In this document: positions 48,941 through 58,591 of the stretch, piece after piece
Numbering within the stretch: position 1 is the first letter of the stretch
Layout: each line of letters starts with the position of its first letter
Origin: Zasmidium citrigriseum
Lineage: Eukaryota; Ascomycota; Dothideomycetes; Mycosphaerellales; Mycosphaerellaceae
Assembly: GCA_002786025.1 (NCBI GenBank)
Contig: NHNW01000049.1
Location: 1 to 64,000, forward strand
Direction of reading: 5' to 3'
Length of the DNA: 64,000 nt
Notes under the pieces: generated by a model
Database searches by the model: none
What the model was told of the DNA's origin: nothing
The model's input: the letters and a program-made list of their open reading frames with translations, nothing else
Made by a program: the position numbers and the translations under genes

Positions 48941-50315
48941 GGTGGGAGTTTATCAGACGGCGACGTCGTCTCTTGTGCTGCGTCGCTGGCACTCCCAGGC
49001 CCGCAGTGGTCGCAATGCAATTTCGCGGACAGCAATGGACGAGTGGAACAAAGGCGTGGTGGTCGCTGGCACGCGGATAGGGCCGCGTCTGAAGCGTCGC
49101 GCAACGTGCCTCTGGAGTCCCTTGCGTGGGTCGCAAGCGCAATGGGAGGAGGGCGCAGGGTGCTGGGTGGGCGAGGGCAGCGCGCGGACGGCGACGAAAT
49201 AGCCTCGTCGCAATGCGTGCCTCAAACAACAGGGTGTCGCAGCGCTGAAACACGTTCCTGGCGTACAGACTCGGCCGGGACCAGGCGTGGAGAGGGGCGG
49301 GCGCGGCGAAGTGGTAGCGTGAGGTTGGATGGCGGGCGGGGCGTGCGAGGCCGGGTAGGGCGCGGTGGTGTCGAGGTCGTCGTCGAGGTCGGCGGCGCTG
49401 CCGTTGTCGGGCGGTGGCAGTCGCACAGGAGACGGAGACGGAGACGTCGCTGCGGTGCAGTGCGCCTCGCTGCAGCTCCTGTGCGTGGCCGCGGTTTCAG
49501 GGCGCAATGGCGGCGTCGCGGTGCGGCGGGCCAGCTGTCTCGGGGGCAATGGCCGGCGGCGGTCGTGGGCGCACAGCGTGTGTCGCGCTCGGATGGGGGG
49601 TGGTGGTGTGGTACTTCGAAGGGAGGGCGGCGGAGGGTTGTTTCTGGCAGCGACACCGACAGTTAAGGTTTCCCGCAAGCTCGTGAGTCGCCGTCGTCCC
49701 GCCCTCTGCAGCGCACGCACGCACGACGCAGGTGTCTGCAAAGGATCGAGTTAGCCGCCAAAGCCCAAACCGCGCTACTTTCAGGGGTATGATGCCATTG
49801 AGGCGGCCATACACCGGGCGGATCGCTCGCCAAAGGCCTCCTCCACCTCCAGCGCGGCGACGAGGTTTTGCATAGGCGCTGTCCTGTGGCAAAGCAGCTG
49901 ATCGCAATGAGCAGCACGGCGATACGAAAGTTGCCGCCCATCAGAGGCCTGCATTCATCTATCTGAACTCTATTGATAGCCAGGCCTGCATCTTCCACCC
50001 CGGCCTGGCGCACCTCTCCCACACCCCCCGACGCCACTCCTCCGCTGCCAGGCGCACGACAAAGGGGACGACTACGCAATTGCGGAGGCATTAATCAATT
50101 CTTGCTCAGTCCACAGCAATTCCAAACCGCTGCCAAATCTGCCTCCTAGTCTCCCGCTGAGGTGACGTCCGCGGTCGTTAACGTCTGAGGGACATGTGAC
50201 GTCCCGAGATAGGCATCGCACTGCCAGGACGGGCAAGACGAAGCTGTTAAACTACCAGACCAACCCTCGACGGCGGTCACGAGTCCGCCCTAGCTCCAAC
50301 TGACGATGACAGAAT
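48941..50315. promoter_or_regulatory. Long G+C-rich upstream/leader region of the RasGAP gene
   Basis: 1375 bp between the RasGAP start and the stop of the next minus-strand gene. It is low-complexity, with a GGAGAC triplication near 49,428-49,446 and G/C-rich stretches that open long frames in several phases without protein-like content. I interpret it as a long promoter and 5' leader, as is common for signalling genes. No TATA box seen. Confidence 0.45.
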
Positions 50316-52337
50316 TCAAAACCTTGAGATATCCCGCCCAAATGCCCTAAACGCAAGATGCTGTCAGTTCACCTTGTGTTCACTTGCCTTCCAAATGCTG
50401 ACATACCAATTAATGAACCTGGACGACGACTCTGTTAGCCCTCGCTCAGCCTCGCATGGAAGGATCAATAAACATACCAGTACATGGGAATAAGAAGGCG
50501 ATTCCTCCAGGAGATCGACTTGGACAGATACGCTCCCCTCCACATCAACCATGCTGCTCGTCCGGAGAGGCTACCTTGGTTCATCTGGATAATAGCGCGG
50601 TAACCTCCAACATACGCCATGATACCTTGGCTTGCCTGCGCAACAAGTCAGCTCCCGGAACAAGACTTTTTGACATACGCCGTGGCACAGGTCTTACGAA
50701 TGAGAAGCCGCGAGTGTTGATATCGCCCTTGTTAAGCTTCTTCGCTAACCATTTGGCCTTCTGGGTTGCTACATGCTGCGTTAGAGCTCGAATCCTTGTA
50801 CTTCGGCGAGGTTCATTGCATCACACTGGTCCTCACTTACCGACTTGCGCAGTGGCAGGGTCCGCCGTACCCTGTATCGTGGCACAGTCACCGAGTGCAT
50901 ACACATCGCGCAAGATTGCTGCTGGTCTGTCCTCGTGCTGATCGCCTGCTTCCAATTGGACACGCAAGAAGTCGTCCGTCATGATACTGCCAGTCCTGGG
51001 ATGTCTCTGTACCTTCCAGTCGGCCGACTTGTTGGGATTGGCGTTGATATCGTCCGACAATCGAACACAGGACGCTGGTGCTGTGAAAGAGGAGCTAAGG
51101 GCTTTCTGGATGAAAGGGTTGCTCATGAGGCCGGTACTCCATACGACAAGGCCACATCCAATTTCCGACTCCTCGCCATTCTGCAATTTGAGCGTGTAAC
51201 CGCTGGCTTTGACATCCTCCAAGTCGCCCGTTCCTTCCTTCTTGGGAAAACCTCTTCGCAGTTCGCAGATCCGGTGGCTGGTCTTGATCGTCACTCCTTC
51301 CCTACCGAAGTGCTCAATAGCGTAGTCGTGGAGCGTCGTATCGAACATGGGTAGGATCTTGTCCGCGACATCGTAGACAGTGATCTGGACATGCTCCTGC
51401 AGTTGTGGGTACAATTTGGACATATCATCTTTGACGATGTCCTGGAGCTCTCCGGAGAACTCAATCCCAGTCGGACCGCCACCTAGGAACGAGTCAGCTC
51501 TGTCAACCACAGGCAAGTTGAGATCTCTGCTTTCTTCCTCACCAACAATGGCAAAATTCAACAACTGCTTCTTCAACGCCACCGGTGTAGTTGGTAACGC
51601 CGCGGTCTCGAAACAGCTCAACAACTTATTCCGTATCCTCCTCGCATCCTGCACATCCTTCAAAAAGTACGCGTTCTCCTTAACCCCCGGAATCCCAAAC
51701 GTCTGGCTATAACTCCCCACACTCACCACCAACTTATCATAACTCATACTAAACAGCTCCCCCCGACTCGCCTCAATCTGCATCTCGATCGGCCTTTCAT
51801 CCTTCTTCTCCCCCGCACGGTGATGGAGAAGACCTTGATTGGGATCGCGGACCGTCTCCCGCACCATAATCTCTTTGCGGCCGAAGTCCACGCCATCGGC
51901 CCGGCCTTGGATGTAGTCGTATTTGCTGCGGCGCGAGCGGACGGGTTCGAGGGCGGTGCGGAATTCGAGGGTTCCGACGGAGGTTGAGGCTAGGAGGGGG
52001 GTGAAGACGAAGTAGGAGCGGGGGGAGACGACGACGGTTTGGAATTTCTTCGGGTTCAGGCTGCGGGCGAGGTTGTAGCCTGCCCAGCCGGAGCCGAGGA
52101 TTACGACTCGTTCGCGGTCTGAGAGTGTGTGTTAGGTTGTGGGTTTGGGAGAGGGAGGGGATGTGGTATACCGTTCTTGGCTTCGTTGAGCTGTTTGATT
52201 GTTATGGATCGTCTTTGGCCTGCGATGATTTGACATGGGAAATGGAGGGAAGGTCTGGTTAAGCTTTGCGATATGGTATTGTCGATCACTGATGTGGTGC
52301 ATTTGGCCATTGTTCTGCGTGTTAGTGTGGACGACAT
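50316..52337 (-). CDS. Type II (alternative) NADH:ubiquinone oxidoreductase
   Basis: A single-subunit, non-proton-pumping NADH dehydrogenase of the inner mitochondrial membrane. Seven exons: 52337-52172, 52118-51543, 51482-50841, 50768-50698, 50635-50478, 50418-50407 and 50346-50316; 551 residues. A mitochondrial presequence (MSSTLTRRTMAKCTT...) precedes the FAD site VVILGSGWAGYNLARSL (GSGWAG at 64-69). FTPLLASTSVGTLEFRT follows, then the NADH site FAIVGGGPTGIEFSGEL (GGGPTG 248-253), then VYALGDCATIQ. The C-terminus is GRAAWLMWRGAYLSKSISWR, then MYWFINWAFGRDISRF, the membrane-binding end. Intron 2 is 60 bp and open in frame. Exon 6 is only 12 bases (W-F-I-N-W). Internal or external facing cannot be decided. 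Confidence 0.93.
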
Positions 52338-53452
52338 GATGTCGGTCGACGATCTTGGATTCTAGCTGCAGCAACAATACACCAACGAGAAGAGAAACAC
52401 CAAGATACTAGATAGAATCTCCCCGGAGAGCGAAACGAAATAATAAAAGGGACTTTGAATGACGACCCAAACGACTCACCACGGTATCTTGAGGCTTAAG
52501 CTGTACCTTGCCAACCACCAATCCACACCGTTAAACTTCCTCATCTCACCCATCCAGCGAATCCATCCAACAGAAAATCATCATGCGAGCTTTAGGAAGC
52601 TTTGCTCACCTATTCACCCACCCGTACCATTCTCGTTGAGGTCTCAGTCATCCAGGTACCTAGAAGCCACAAGAGTGCGGTGCGTGGAATCGATGAACGG
52701 ACTCCGTTGAGAAGCCGCACAAACGCCGCATCAGCTCACAAGAAAGTCCGGTGTGAGATCTGAGATAAGGCTGCTATCTTGGAACCAGCATCCTCCAACG
52801 TCTACCCAATGCTCGCAACTTGCGCTTCCTATTCTCGGCGCGACACGTGCTGCGAGGCGAGTCAAAATCGACCGGGACGTTGGTCCGCAAGGTCGGGATC
52901 GGAAAGCTTGGATGATGTGGCTTTGGTCACGGCGTCGGAGTCCGAGACAGAGAGACAGGTATAGATGCTGTTGAGATGACCTGATGGGTTTGACTGTTCT
53001 CGTTGTCGTTATCGTTTGTAGAAAAGAAGTGTGAGGTGGAAGAGAGGTACGTGTGTACTCCATGGGGAGGGCCGGATCTTCACCGGGGTTTTGGCCGTAG
53101 CGCGGCTGGGCGAGAATTGGGGGGCCGGGGGAGGAGTTTGCGACTACATCTCGAGTATGGTATGACTCTTTTCGCGGTATTCGTTTGAGGGGATGAGGAA
53201 GATGGATTAAATGGAAGGGAAGTTGTCAAAACCTTGAGCACATCCCGTGAGCTCGTGCAACATGAATGAACGATTGGCTGGCACAGCTCGAGTGGCAACT
53301 TGCTGTGCCTCTTGATCAGAGATACCGCATGTCGTGCCGCCTTGGTCGACAAAGTCGCTGTTGCCTACTGATCTAACAAACTTCCGCTCGAGGACCGATT
53401 GATCAAAGCGCTCATCCATCACCACTTCCTCCTCCGATATCCTGGCCCCAAC
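52338..53452. promoter_or_regulatory. Divergent intergenic region
   Basis: 1115 bp between the starts of the NADH dehydrogenase (-) and the I9-like gene (+). It has several frames of 60-110 codons, all with unnatural composition and no recognisable motif. I see no repeat, RNA gene or TATA box. Confidence 0.45.
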
Positions 53453-53975
53453 ATGAGCGCCCTCGACCGACCCACACCCTTCGACCTCGCCCCTTTGCAC
53501 TACGCCGATAGCCTAGACCGAATTCCTGACAAGTATACAATCTGCCTCAAGCCTGGCTACACAATGATTCAACACAGAGAGTTCGTTGGAAAAGAGTGCT
53601 TAACAGACGACAACCATGAAGTCATGAATCTTTGGGGTCCGGACAAGATTGGCTACTCAGGTACTCTAACGCCAGAGGGTCTGGAAAAAGTAAGAAGCGA
53701 TCCGGGCGTAGAGCTCGTGCAGTGCAATACATACGTCTATGGTCCGCAGATTGTGAACATGTAAGCGGATATCCTCGTTTTATATTCCCCATTATCATTG
53801 ATCATCTTGTAGCGGCGGAAGGAATTACGCCCTAACACCGAGCGAGCTCGAAAGTTACCACCAGGGCGCGTTCAGTCTCGAGGAGTATAATGAAGAGGTC
53901 AGCGAAGAAGACATGTCTAGCGAGGAAATCGCTATGATGCAGTACCAGCAGGCCATCTTCAAAAGTGCTTCGTAG
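53453..53975 (+). CDS. Small peptidase inhibitor I9-like protein
   Basis: Two exons, 53453-53760 and 53813-53975, 52-bp intron (GTAAGC ... TGTAG); 156 residues. Residues about 25-100 resemble the subtilisin propeptide/I9 fold: PDKYTICLKPGYTMIQHREF, then KIGYSGTLTPEGLEKVRSDP and GVELVQCNTYVYG. In that family KYIVxLKPG opens the first strand and YxGxF(T)PExLxxIRxDPxVExVExD closes the unit. No protease domain follows; instead there is a 50-residue acidic tail (EEYNEEVSEEDMSSEE). No signal peptide, so cytosolic or vacuolar-imported like yeast Pbi2. I chose the ATG at 53453 because the preceding frame adds only a His-rich leader. Its last 17 bases overlap the 3' end of the opposite gene. Confidence 0.75.
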
Positions 53976-55125
53976 CACAATGCACTCCCCCGCCCTGCAT
54001 GGCCAGCTGATGAAGATACACTTGACAGATCTCACGTCCAGGAAACTCTTTCCCGATGACCTCAGCAGCTTTCTCGTCGGCGGCCTTGTCCCCAAACTTC
54101 GCTACCAAGACGGCCCCATCAATTATCAAAAAATTGACGTATGAGACACATGGACCGCTCGCTGGACGATAGTCACGCCCAAGTGCAGTCTTTGGATTCG
54201 GCTCTTGAACTGGACACAACAGGCAAGTCAGCAGTCCGAAAGAACGAGGACTAATGGGAAACGAACCAGGTACAACGCGGAACTTTCTGCCCTTTGCATC
54301 TGTGGCGGTTTCAAGTATGGCTTTGGCTTCTTCGTAGAGCTGCGAGTCTGTGTCCTGCGACGCTCCAGTATTCAGATCCCGGAATGGACGACTCAGCATG
54401 ACCACCCCAGGACTGGCAAAACGGACCAGGCCATCGATATGTCCATCTGTGATGTCTTCTCCTCGACTACCAGGGAGCCATATGACCTTCTCAACGCCCA
54501 GGAAGTGGGAGAAGTACATTTCCAGCATGCCCTTACTCAGCCCTGGGTTGCGGTTCAGATTGATCAGGCATGATTCAGCGGCAATCATTGTTCCTTCCCC
54601 GTCGATTTCGATGCCGCCTCCCTCACCAACGAAGGGAGCCAGAACAGCAGAAATCTGCAGCGATTGACACGCCGCTGCAGCGAAGAAGGCGTCTGGTCCA
54701 GTTTCTAACTTCCGGCCCCATTGATTGAAACCCAACAGTACACCGACCTTGGACGTGGCGGTGTCGATGCGCTTGAAACCGACTCCCGGACTGTCATTCG
54801 CGTGCCATTTGTTCTCGATTACTTCTCTGTCCCGTGTTTTGACGAAGACTGGTCCGGTGTCTCGCGCCCACAACGAATCGACGTTCGGACTGACATGGAG
54901 CTTCACGTTCTCCACTGATCCGAGGGCCTTGTGAGCTGAACGGTAGCCCGATCGGTCCTTCTTATCGCTGCCTTTGGGATCGCGGACGAACATATGGACG
55001 GGCTCGTACTTGGCGATCGTTTTTGCTATGTCGGCGAGCTCTTGTCTTGTGGCGTCGATGTTGGCTTCGGGATATGTCCATCCTTCGACTGGCTTCTCGA
55101 TGGAGTCAGCAGTGGGCCAGGCCAT
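53959..55125 (-). CDS. Agmatine deiminase / peptidyl-arginine deiminase-like protein
   Basis: Family PAD_porph guanidino-hydrolase; agmatine deiminases make N-carbamoylputrescine. Exons 55125-54267 and 54209-53959, 57-bp intron (GTTCGT ... CTGAC ... TCCAG) that is a multiple of three; 369 residues after splicing. Motifs: MAWPT, DSLWARDTGPVFV, FVGEGGGIEIDGEGT, the catalytic DITDGHIDGLVRF with His and Asp, RDYRPASGP(C)VSYVNF and the C-terminal QGGGVHCAT with the nucleophilic Cys. The frame continues upstream of this ATG: an ATG at 55209 starts 22 codons ending FILPAEFE, the family N-terminus. They are cut off by TAG at 55143-55141, then QEGIIMAWPT. As annotated, translation starts at the internal Met of MAWP. 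It may be N-terminally damaged. Confidence 0.85.
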   Translation of the reverse strand: MAWPTADSIEKPVEGWTYPEANIDATRQELADIAKTIAKYEPVHMFVRDPKGSDKKDRSGYRSAHKALGSVENVKLHVSPNVDSLWARDTGPVFVKTRDREVIENKWHANDSPGVGFKRIDTATSKVGVLLGFNQWGRKLETGPDAFFAAAACQSLQISAVLAPFVGEGGGIEIDGEGTMIAAESCLINLNRNPGLSKGMLEMYFSHFLGVEKVIWLPGSRGEDITDGHIDGLVRFASPGVVMLSRPFRDLNTGASQDTDSQLYEEAKAILETATDAKGRKFRVVPGSFPISPRSFGLLTCLLCPVQEPNPKTALGRDYRPASGPCVSYVNFLIIDGAVLVAKFGDKAADEKAAEVIGKEFPGREICQVYLHQLAMQGGGVHCATKHF

Positions 55126-55878
55126 TATGATGCCTTCTTGCTATTCGAATTCGGCGGGAAGGATGAAGGATGGCGATTGGATACCGTCTTTGGATTCGAA
55201 TGGGGCCATGTTCAGGAGCGAAAATGGAGCGAACAGTTTATGTCAGTCCAAAGATGGCCATGGCTACGTTGTACTTATAGCCGCTGTTTGGCTCAGGCAG
55301 TTCTCTTCTCTAACGAACGAAGGATGAGCATATGGAGCCCCAAATCCCTTGGCCGCATTAAGCTATCTATTACAGTACCGATCGATACCAGCCATGTGGC
55401 GTCCACGAGATTAGGTCGATCCAGAAAGGTCTGCACATTGCTTGTACAGGCCACCGAATTCAACGGCAGGCTGTCAAAGGTGAGAGTACAAATGCTGATG
55501 ATTGACCTAGACAGGATTTGCGGTGTATCAAAATGGCCATTTCATTAGGCCGCAAATTACTGGCGGTCGACGCATAGGGAAACTACATACAATCACAGCA
55601 CCGCTGCTGTCATCATCATATCGTGCAGAGGTAGTATTTGAACCCCCTGGACAAGACTTGATATGCCAAGTGTGGTCTAAGCAAAAGACTCCACTCGGTC
55701 ACGCAGTATAGGCTTGACACCGAATACCCCTGACAAAAGTTACGAACCTCTATCCGTCACGAGCAAAGTCCTCTATCATTCACGAAGCTTCCAAACTTTC
55801 GGGACAGTTGTAACCAGGCTCCCTGTGAGTATGTCGGACGAACGAGCTGGTAACTCCGGTGCCATAGCAGCCCATCAG
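55126..55878. other. Intergenic upstream of the secreted-protein array
   Basis: 753 bp. The first 85 bp hold the stranded N-terminal codons of the deiminase gene (ATG at 55209, in-frame TAG at 55141-55143). I recognise no further gene in the rest. Confidence 0.5.
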
Positions 55879-55890
55879 CTTCGGCGAATT
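55879..55890 (+). promoter_or_regulatory. Array promoter element, copy 1 (CTTCGGCGAATT)
   Basis: It lies 164 bp before the start codon of array gene 1 and is followed by GGCAAATATCG. A TATAAA box at 55955-55960 lies 88 bp before that start codon. The same element precedes every gene of the array. Confidence 0.7.
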
Positions 55891-56042
55891 GGCAAATATC
55901 GTATAGGAGCCAATACAACCGTCAGGCATAAGGCATAGCATCGATGCAAACCCATATAAATTCTCAGCAACACTGATTTTACAACATCAACGCCACATTT
56001 CATAAGATTCAAGAGCGGGAACTCGCCCGCCGTCCGGCAACC

Positions 56043-56406
56043 ATGAAGATCGCCATTTCAAGCCTCGTCCTCTCCCTCCTGGCTCTGATACCCAGTACTC
56101 TGGGTCACTGGGTACGACATACATCCCATGTCTGCAAGCTAATTCGACTAACGATCACAGAACTGCTGTACGCAGCCTGAATGCGGCGGTGGTTTCCTCG
56201 TCGGCTATTGTGTCCCCAACGGCGAGGATCTGGAGAGATTCGGTCCGAGGAGGTATAGATGTCGGGCTGTGAGTACTTTGCTTCTCATTCCACGGTCACT
56301 AAGGAGTGCGATGCTGATAGTGCAGAATGCACCATGTCTCGTGAACGGGAATGGCTGTACGCCACCTAGCCAAGACCTCGTGCAGTTCCGTGCGGATTGT
56401 TCTTGA
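56043..56406 (+). CDS. Secreted 8-cysteine small protein, array gene 1
   Basis: 85 residues in three exons: 56043-56111, 56161-56268 and 56326-56406 (introns of 49 and 57 bp, all phase 0). Exon 1 is a signal peptide ending in Trp (MKIAISSLVLSLLALIPSTL, then GHW). Exon 2 encodes NCCTQPECGGGFLVGYCVPN, then GEDLERFGPRRYRCRA. Exon 3 encodes NAPCLVNGNGCTPP ... FRADCS. There are eight cysteines in the spacing CC-x4-C-x8-C-x16-C, then C-x6-C-x13-C. The mature protein is about 63-65 residues, probably disulphide-stapled and extracellular. Intron 1 has a perfect branch site (CTAAC). I do not recognise the family. It is the most divergent of the five, with His-Trp at the exon 1 end. Confidence 0.88.
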
Positions 56407-56482
56407 GGGTCAGGGGATACGAGAGGCGTCGACGAAGTGTGAGGACCAGACTCGTGCAGCGTGTTCTTCAATGTAGAAGCTG

Positions 56483-56809
56483 ATGGCCGTTATCGTCTCG
56501 TTCGGGGGAGTTGTATCGGCGAACGATGGTCTTAATATGCAGGTACGGATGCGCCAGGCTCGCAATCGTACGGATGAACATCGCCACGGATACTGTATCC
56601 CGAACATGACCAACGCAGCGAACTTCGGCGAATTAGCACAGCAGCCAAGAAAGTTGCCAAAGACAATGAAGAGCTGTCAACTGTACGTTAACGGTTCGCT
56701 CTACGTACTCGAAGTCTCCTTGGGGTGGAATCCAGCCAGTACTGACACAACCGCTTCCAAAACAACAACGGCTATAGCGATCCTCGTCCAGGGTCTAAGG
56801 AAGACATAG
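56483..56809 (+). pseudogene. Possible degenerate sixth array unit
   Basis: Between genes 1 and 2 lies a 108-codon frame with no signal peptide. Two parts resemble the family. HGYCIPN at about 56,573-56,604 matches the exon 2 core GYCVPN. Bases 56766-56790 (AACGGCTATAGCGATC, then CTCGTCC) resemble the signal-peptide start ATGAAGATCGC...CTCGTCC with ACG for ATG. The shared promoter element sits at 56623-56634, about 130-145 bp before this, the same spacing as in genes 3 and 4. I infer a decayed copy or a recombination scar. The frame may instead be a chance one, and no intact splice pattern is seen. Confidence 0.35.
56623..56634 (+). promoter_or_regulatory. Array promoter element, orphan copy (CTTCGGCGAATT)
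   Basis: A perfect match to copies 1 and 5, followed by AGCACAGCAGCCAAGA, which matches the downstream half seen at genes 2 and 3. There is no intact gene in the following 480 bp, so it probably belongs to the decayed unit. Confidence 0.65.
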
Positions 56810-56987
56810 AGAGGTACTCAACAGATGTGCCCCTATCAGTGAATCGGTCCAACTGATCCAATAGCCAAGTCTCTCCAGTACGTCTTTCCGTAAGACGTTA
56901 CCTACTAAACGTCGAATCAGGCTGCCAGTGACCTGGTCATTGTAGCGAATAGCCAAAGCCATAGATCACCCGGTAAGAACCACGCAC

Positions 56988-56999
56988 GATCGGCGAATC
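56988..56999 (+). promoter_or_regulatory. Array promoter element, copy 2 (GATCGGCGAATC)
   Basis: It starts 126 bp before array gene 2 and is followed by TGCATCGCAGCCAAGA. An ATAAATA sequence at 57031-57037 is a possible TATA box. Confidence 0.65.
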
Positions 57000-57113
57000 T
57001 GCATCGCAGCCAAGACGGTCGATAGTGACGATAAATAGCTTGAGCTATACGCCCATGATTGCTGTAAGATCGCAAACCTGAGAACTAACAAGATCTCCTG
57101 CAAGCTAACAACG

Positions 57114-57462
57114 ATGAAGCTTACCGTCTCTGGACTCGTCTTCTCCCTATTGGCCTCAATGGTGCCAGGAATCTCCGCACAATGGGTACGCAATACTAAT
57201 TCCGCCTGGCCTCAAACATGCCATTGATAAAATCAGAACTGCTGTCAACAACCCGACTGCGCCGGAAGTTGGCAATGGGGATACTGCGATCCCAGCTCTG
57301 CAGAAGTAGCCGCAGGAGCAAGAGCTTGGCCATGTCGCTCGGTAAGTGTGGTGTTATGGCCTGCGGCTGGGAGAGTGCTGATGGCCACAGTCAAAGCCTT
57401 GCGTCTCTGGTGGCAATGGTTGTACGCCTTATCCCGAGGAGATGTTGGCCGATTGTTCTTGA
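57114..57462 (+). CDS. Secreted 8-cysteine small protein, array gene 2
   Basis: 82 residues in three exons: 57114-57185, 57237-57341 and 57391-57462 (introns of 51 and 49 bp, phase 0). Signal peptide MKLTVSGLVFSLLASMVPGI followed by SAQW. Exon 2 encodes NCCQQPDCAGSWQWGYCDPS, then SAEVAAGARAWPCRS. Exon 3 encodes SKPCVSGGNGCTPYPEEMLA, then DCS. The eight cysteines occupy the same positions as in the neighbours, with a shorter exon 3 (no QIF insertion). The first intron starts GTACG as in all copies. Probably extracellular. Function unknown; nothing suggests an enzyme. Confidence 0.88.
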
Positions 57463-57570
57463 GCGAAGGGCGCCTGGAAGAAGGTGATGGAGGATGTGCA
57501 CCGTTGACAGAAAGGTCGTGCCTGTGAGATCGCGGCCAAGGGGAGTCGAATGCGACATAGATCCAAGCGC

Positions 57571-57582
57571 CTCCGGCAAATT
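57571..57582 (+). promoter_or_regulatory. Array promoter element, copy 3 (CTCCGGCAAATT)
   Basis: It starts 130 bp before array gene 3 and is followed by CGCAATCGCAGCCAAGA, closely matching copy 2. No clear TATA box. Confidence 0.65.
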
Positions 57583-57700
57583 CGCAATCGCAGCCAAGAT
57601 AGTCAGTGGAGGTATTGAATACATCTCAAATGTACATTGATCGTTTCCTTCCAACATCGCAATTCTCTTTCTCCCCCATATCCTTGCTAGCACAGCAACC

Positions 57701-58068
57701 ATGAAGATCGCTGTCCCAGGAGTGGGCGTCTCCCTGCTGACTCTAATTGTTCCTGCCAGCTTCGCGCGGTGGGTACGTGGACCGAATCAAGTCTCCTCAA
57801 AGACTGAACTGACATCGATACTTCCACAGAGCTGCTGTAACCAACCCGGTTGTGCGGCGGGAAGTTGGCAATTCGGGTACTGCCAACCCGGTGGTGTTGC
57901 TGCTGAAGTCGCAGCAGCATCTGCTTCCCCGTGTGCTGCGGTAGGTGTGATGATTGTGGTCTGCGTCCGAAGAAGCTGCTCATCTGATGACTGTAGGCAA
58001 ACCCCTGCGCGGCCAATGGCAGTCCTTGTACCACTTTTCCAGGGGTGGCGCATGCGGATTGTTCGTGA
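57701..58068 (+). CDS. Secreted 8-cysteine small protein, array gene 3
   Basis: 84 residues in three exons: 57701-57772, 57830-57940 and 57997-58068 (introns of 57 and 56 bp, phase 0). Signal peptide MKIAVPGVGVSLLTLIVPAS followed by FARW. Exon 2 encodes SCCNQPGCAAGSWQFGYCQP, then GGVAAEVAAASASPCAA. Exon 3 encodes ANPCAANGSPCTTFPGVAHA, then DCS. All eight cysteines are kept, but the loop between Cys4 and Cys5 has lost its charged residues and become Ala-rich. Ser replaces the Asn before the CC pair. It groups with gene 2 by exon 3 length and by its promoter element. Confidence 0.87.
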
Positions 58069-58458
58069 GACGAGGGCGCCTGGGTGGGGTGTGGGAGCAT
58101 GTGCCTGATGGATGGGGCACGTCTGAAAGGAAGTCCGTCGGACGGAACGGATGCTTCTTGCATCGCGGTCGTGGCTGGGACGACAACGGAGCGCCTTATG
58201 AGGCTCGACTGCTTGATGCTCAGAATCGATCTGGCATAGCCCATATGTGCCGCCCTGTGCCATCCCTCTCACCTCATTCGACCGCTGCGGTACTGACCAG
58301 AATCTGGAGTCTTGTTAGCATTTACAGAAACCGAGACATCAAGCCGGATTTATATATCCGATCTTGTCCAAGAAAAAGAAGTCTATGGACACGCACCCTG
58401 TGATCCTAGTAGATGTTGAGCGCCATGGACAAAGCGATGTTACTGACTACCCCAGCAG
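58069..58458. other. Spacer between array genes 3 and 4
   Basis: 390 bp without a recognisable gene. It contains an imperfect inverted repeat CGGAT-TTATAT-ATCCG at about 58,345-58,360. I see no relic of the cysteine-rich exons here. Confidence 0.4.
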
Positions 58459-58470
58459 CTTCGGCAAATT
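58459..58470 (+). promoter_or_regulatory. Array promoter element, copy 4 (CTTCGGCAAATT)
   Basis: It starts 133 bp before array gene 4 and is followed by CGAATACATCGCATTCAAAG. An ATATATAT run at about 58,516-58,523 is a possible TATA box. Confidence 0.65.
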
Positions 58471-58591
58471 CGAATACATCGCATTCAAAGACAACCGATT
58501 CCAACTTGGCAAGACATATATATCACTTCCACTTCTTTCGTCGTCCTCACACCACACAGTCCACCTTCATACAAAGCTACACACAGCAATT

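Noticed and set aside
48953..49907. Several overlapping frames of 130-260 codons upstream of the RasGAP gene
   Set aside because: They occur in most phases at once in G+C-rich low-complexity DNA, with Pro/Arg/Thr-rich products typical of non-coding leaders.
52731..53352. Short frames between the NADH dehydrogenase and I9-like genes
   Set aside because: No recognisable domain, and frames lie on both strands with equal quality.
54994..55548. A 184-codon plus-strand frame over the deiminase start
   Set aside because: Its first part is antisense to the deiminase coding region, and the rest has no protein-like features.
57787..58272. Minus-strand frames of 161 and 185 codons opposite array gene 3
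   Set aside because: They overlap the well-supported spliced gene 3 and contain no motif.
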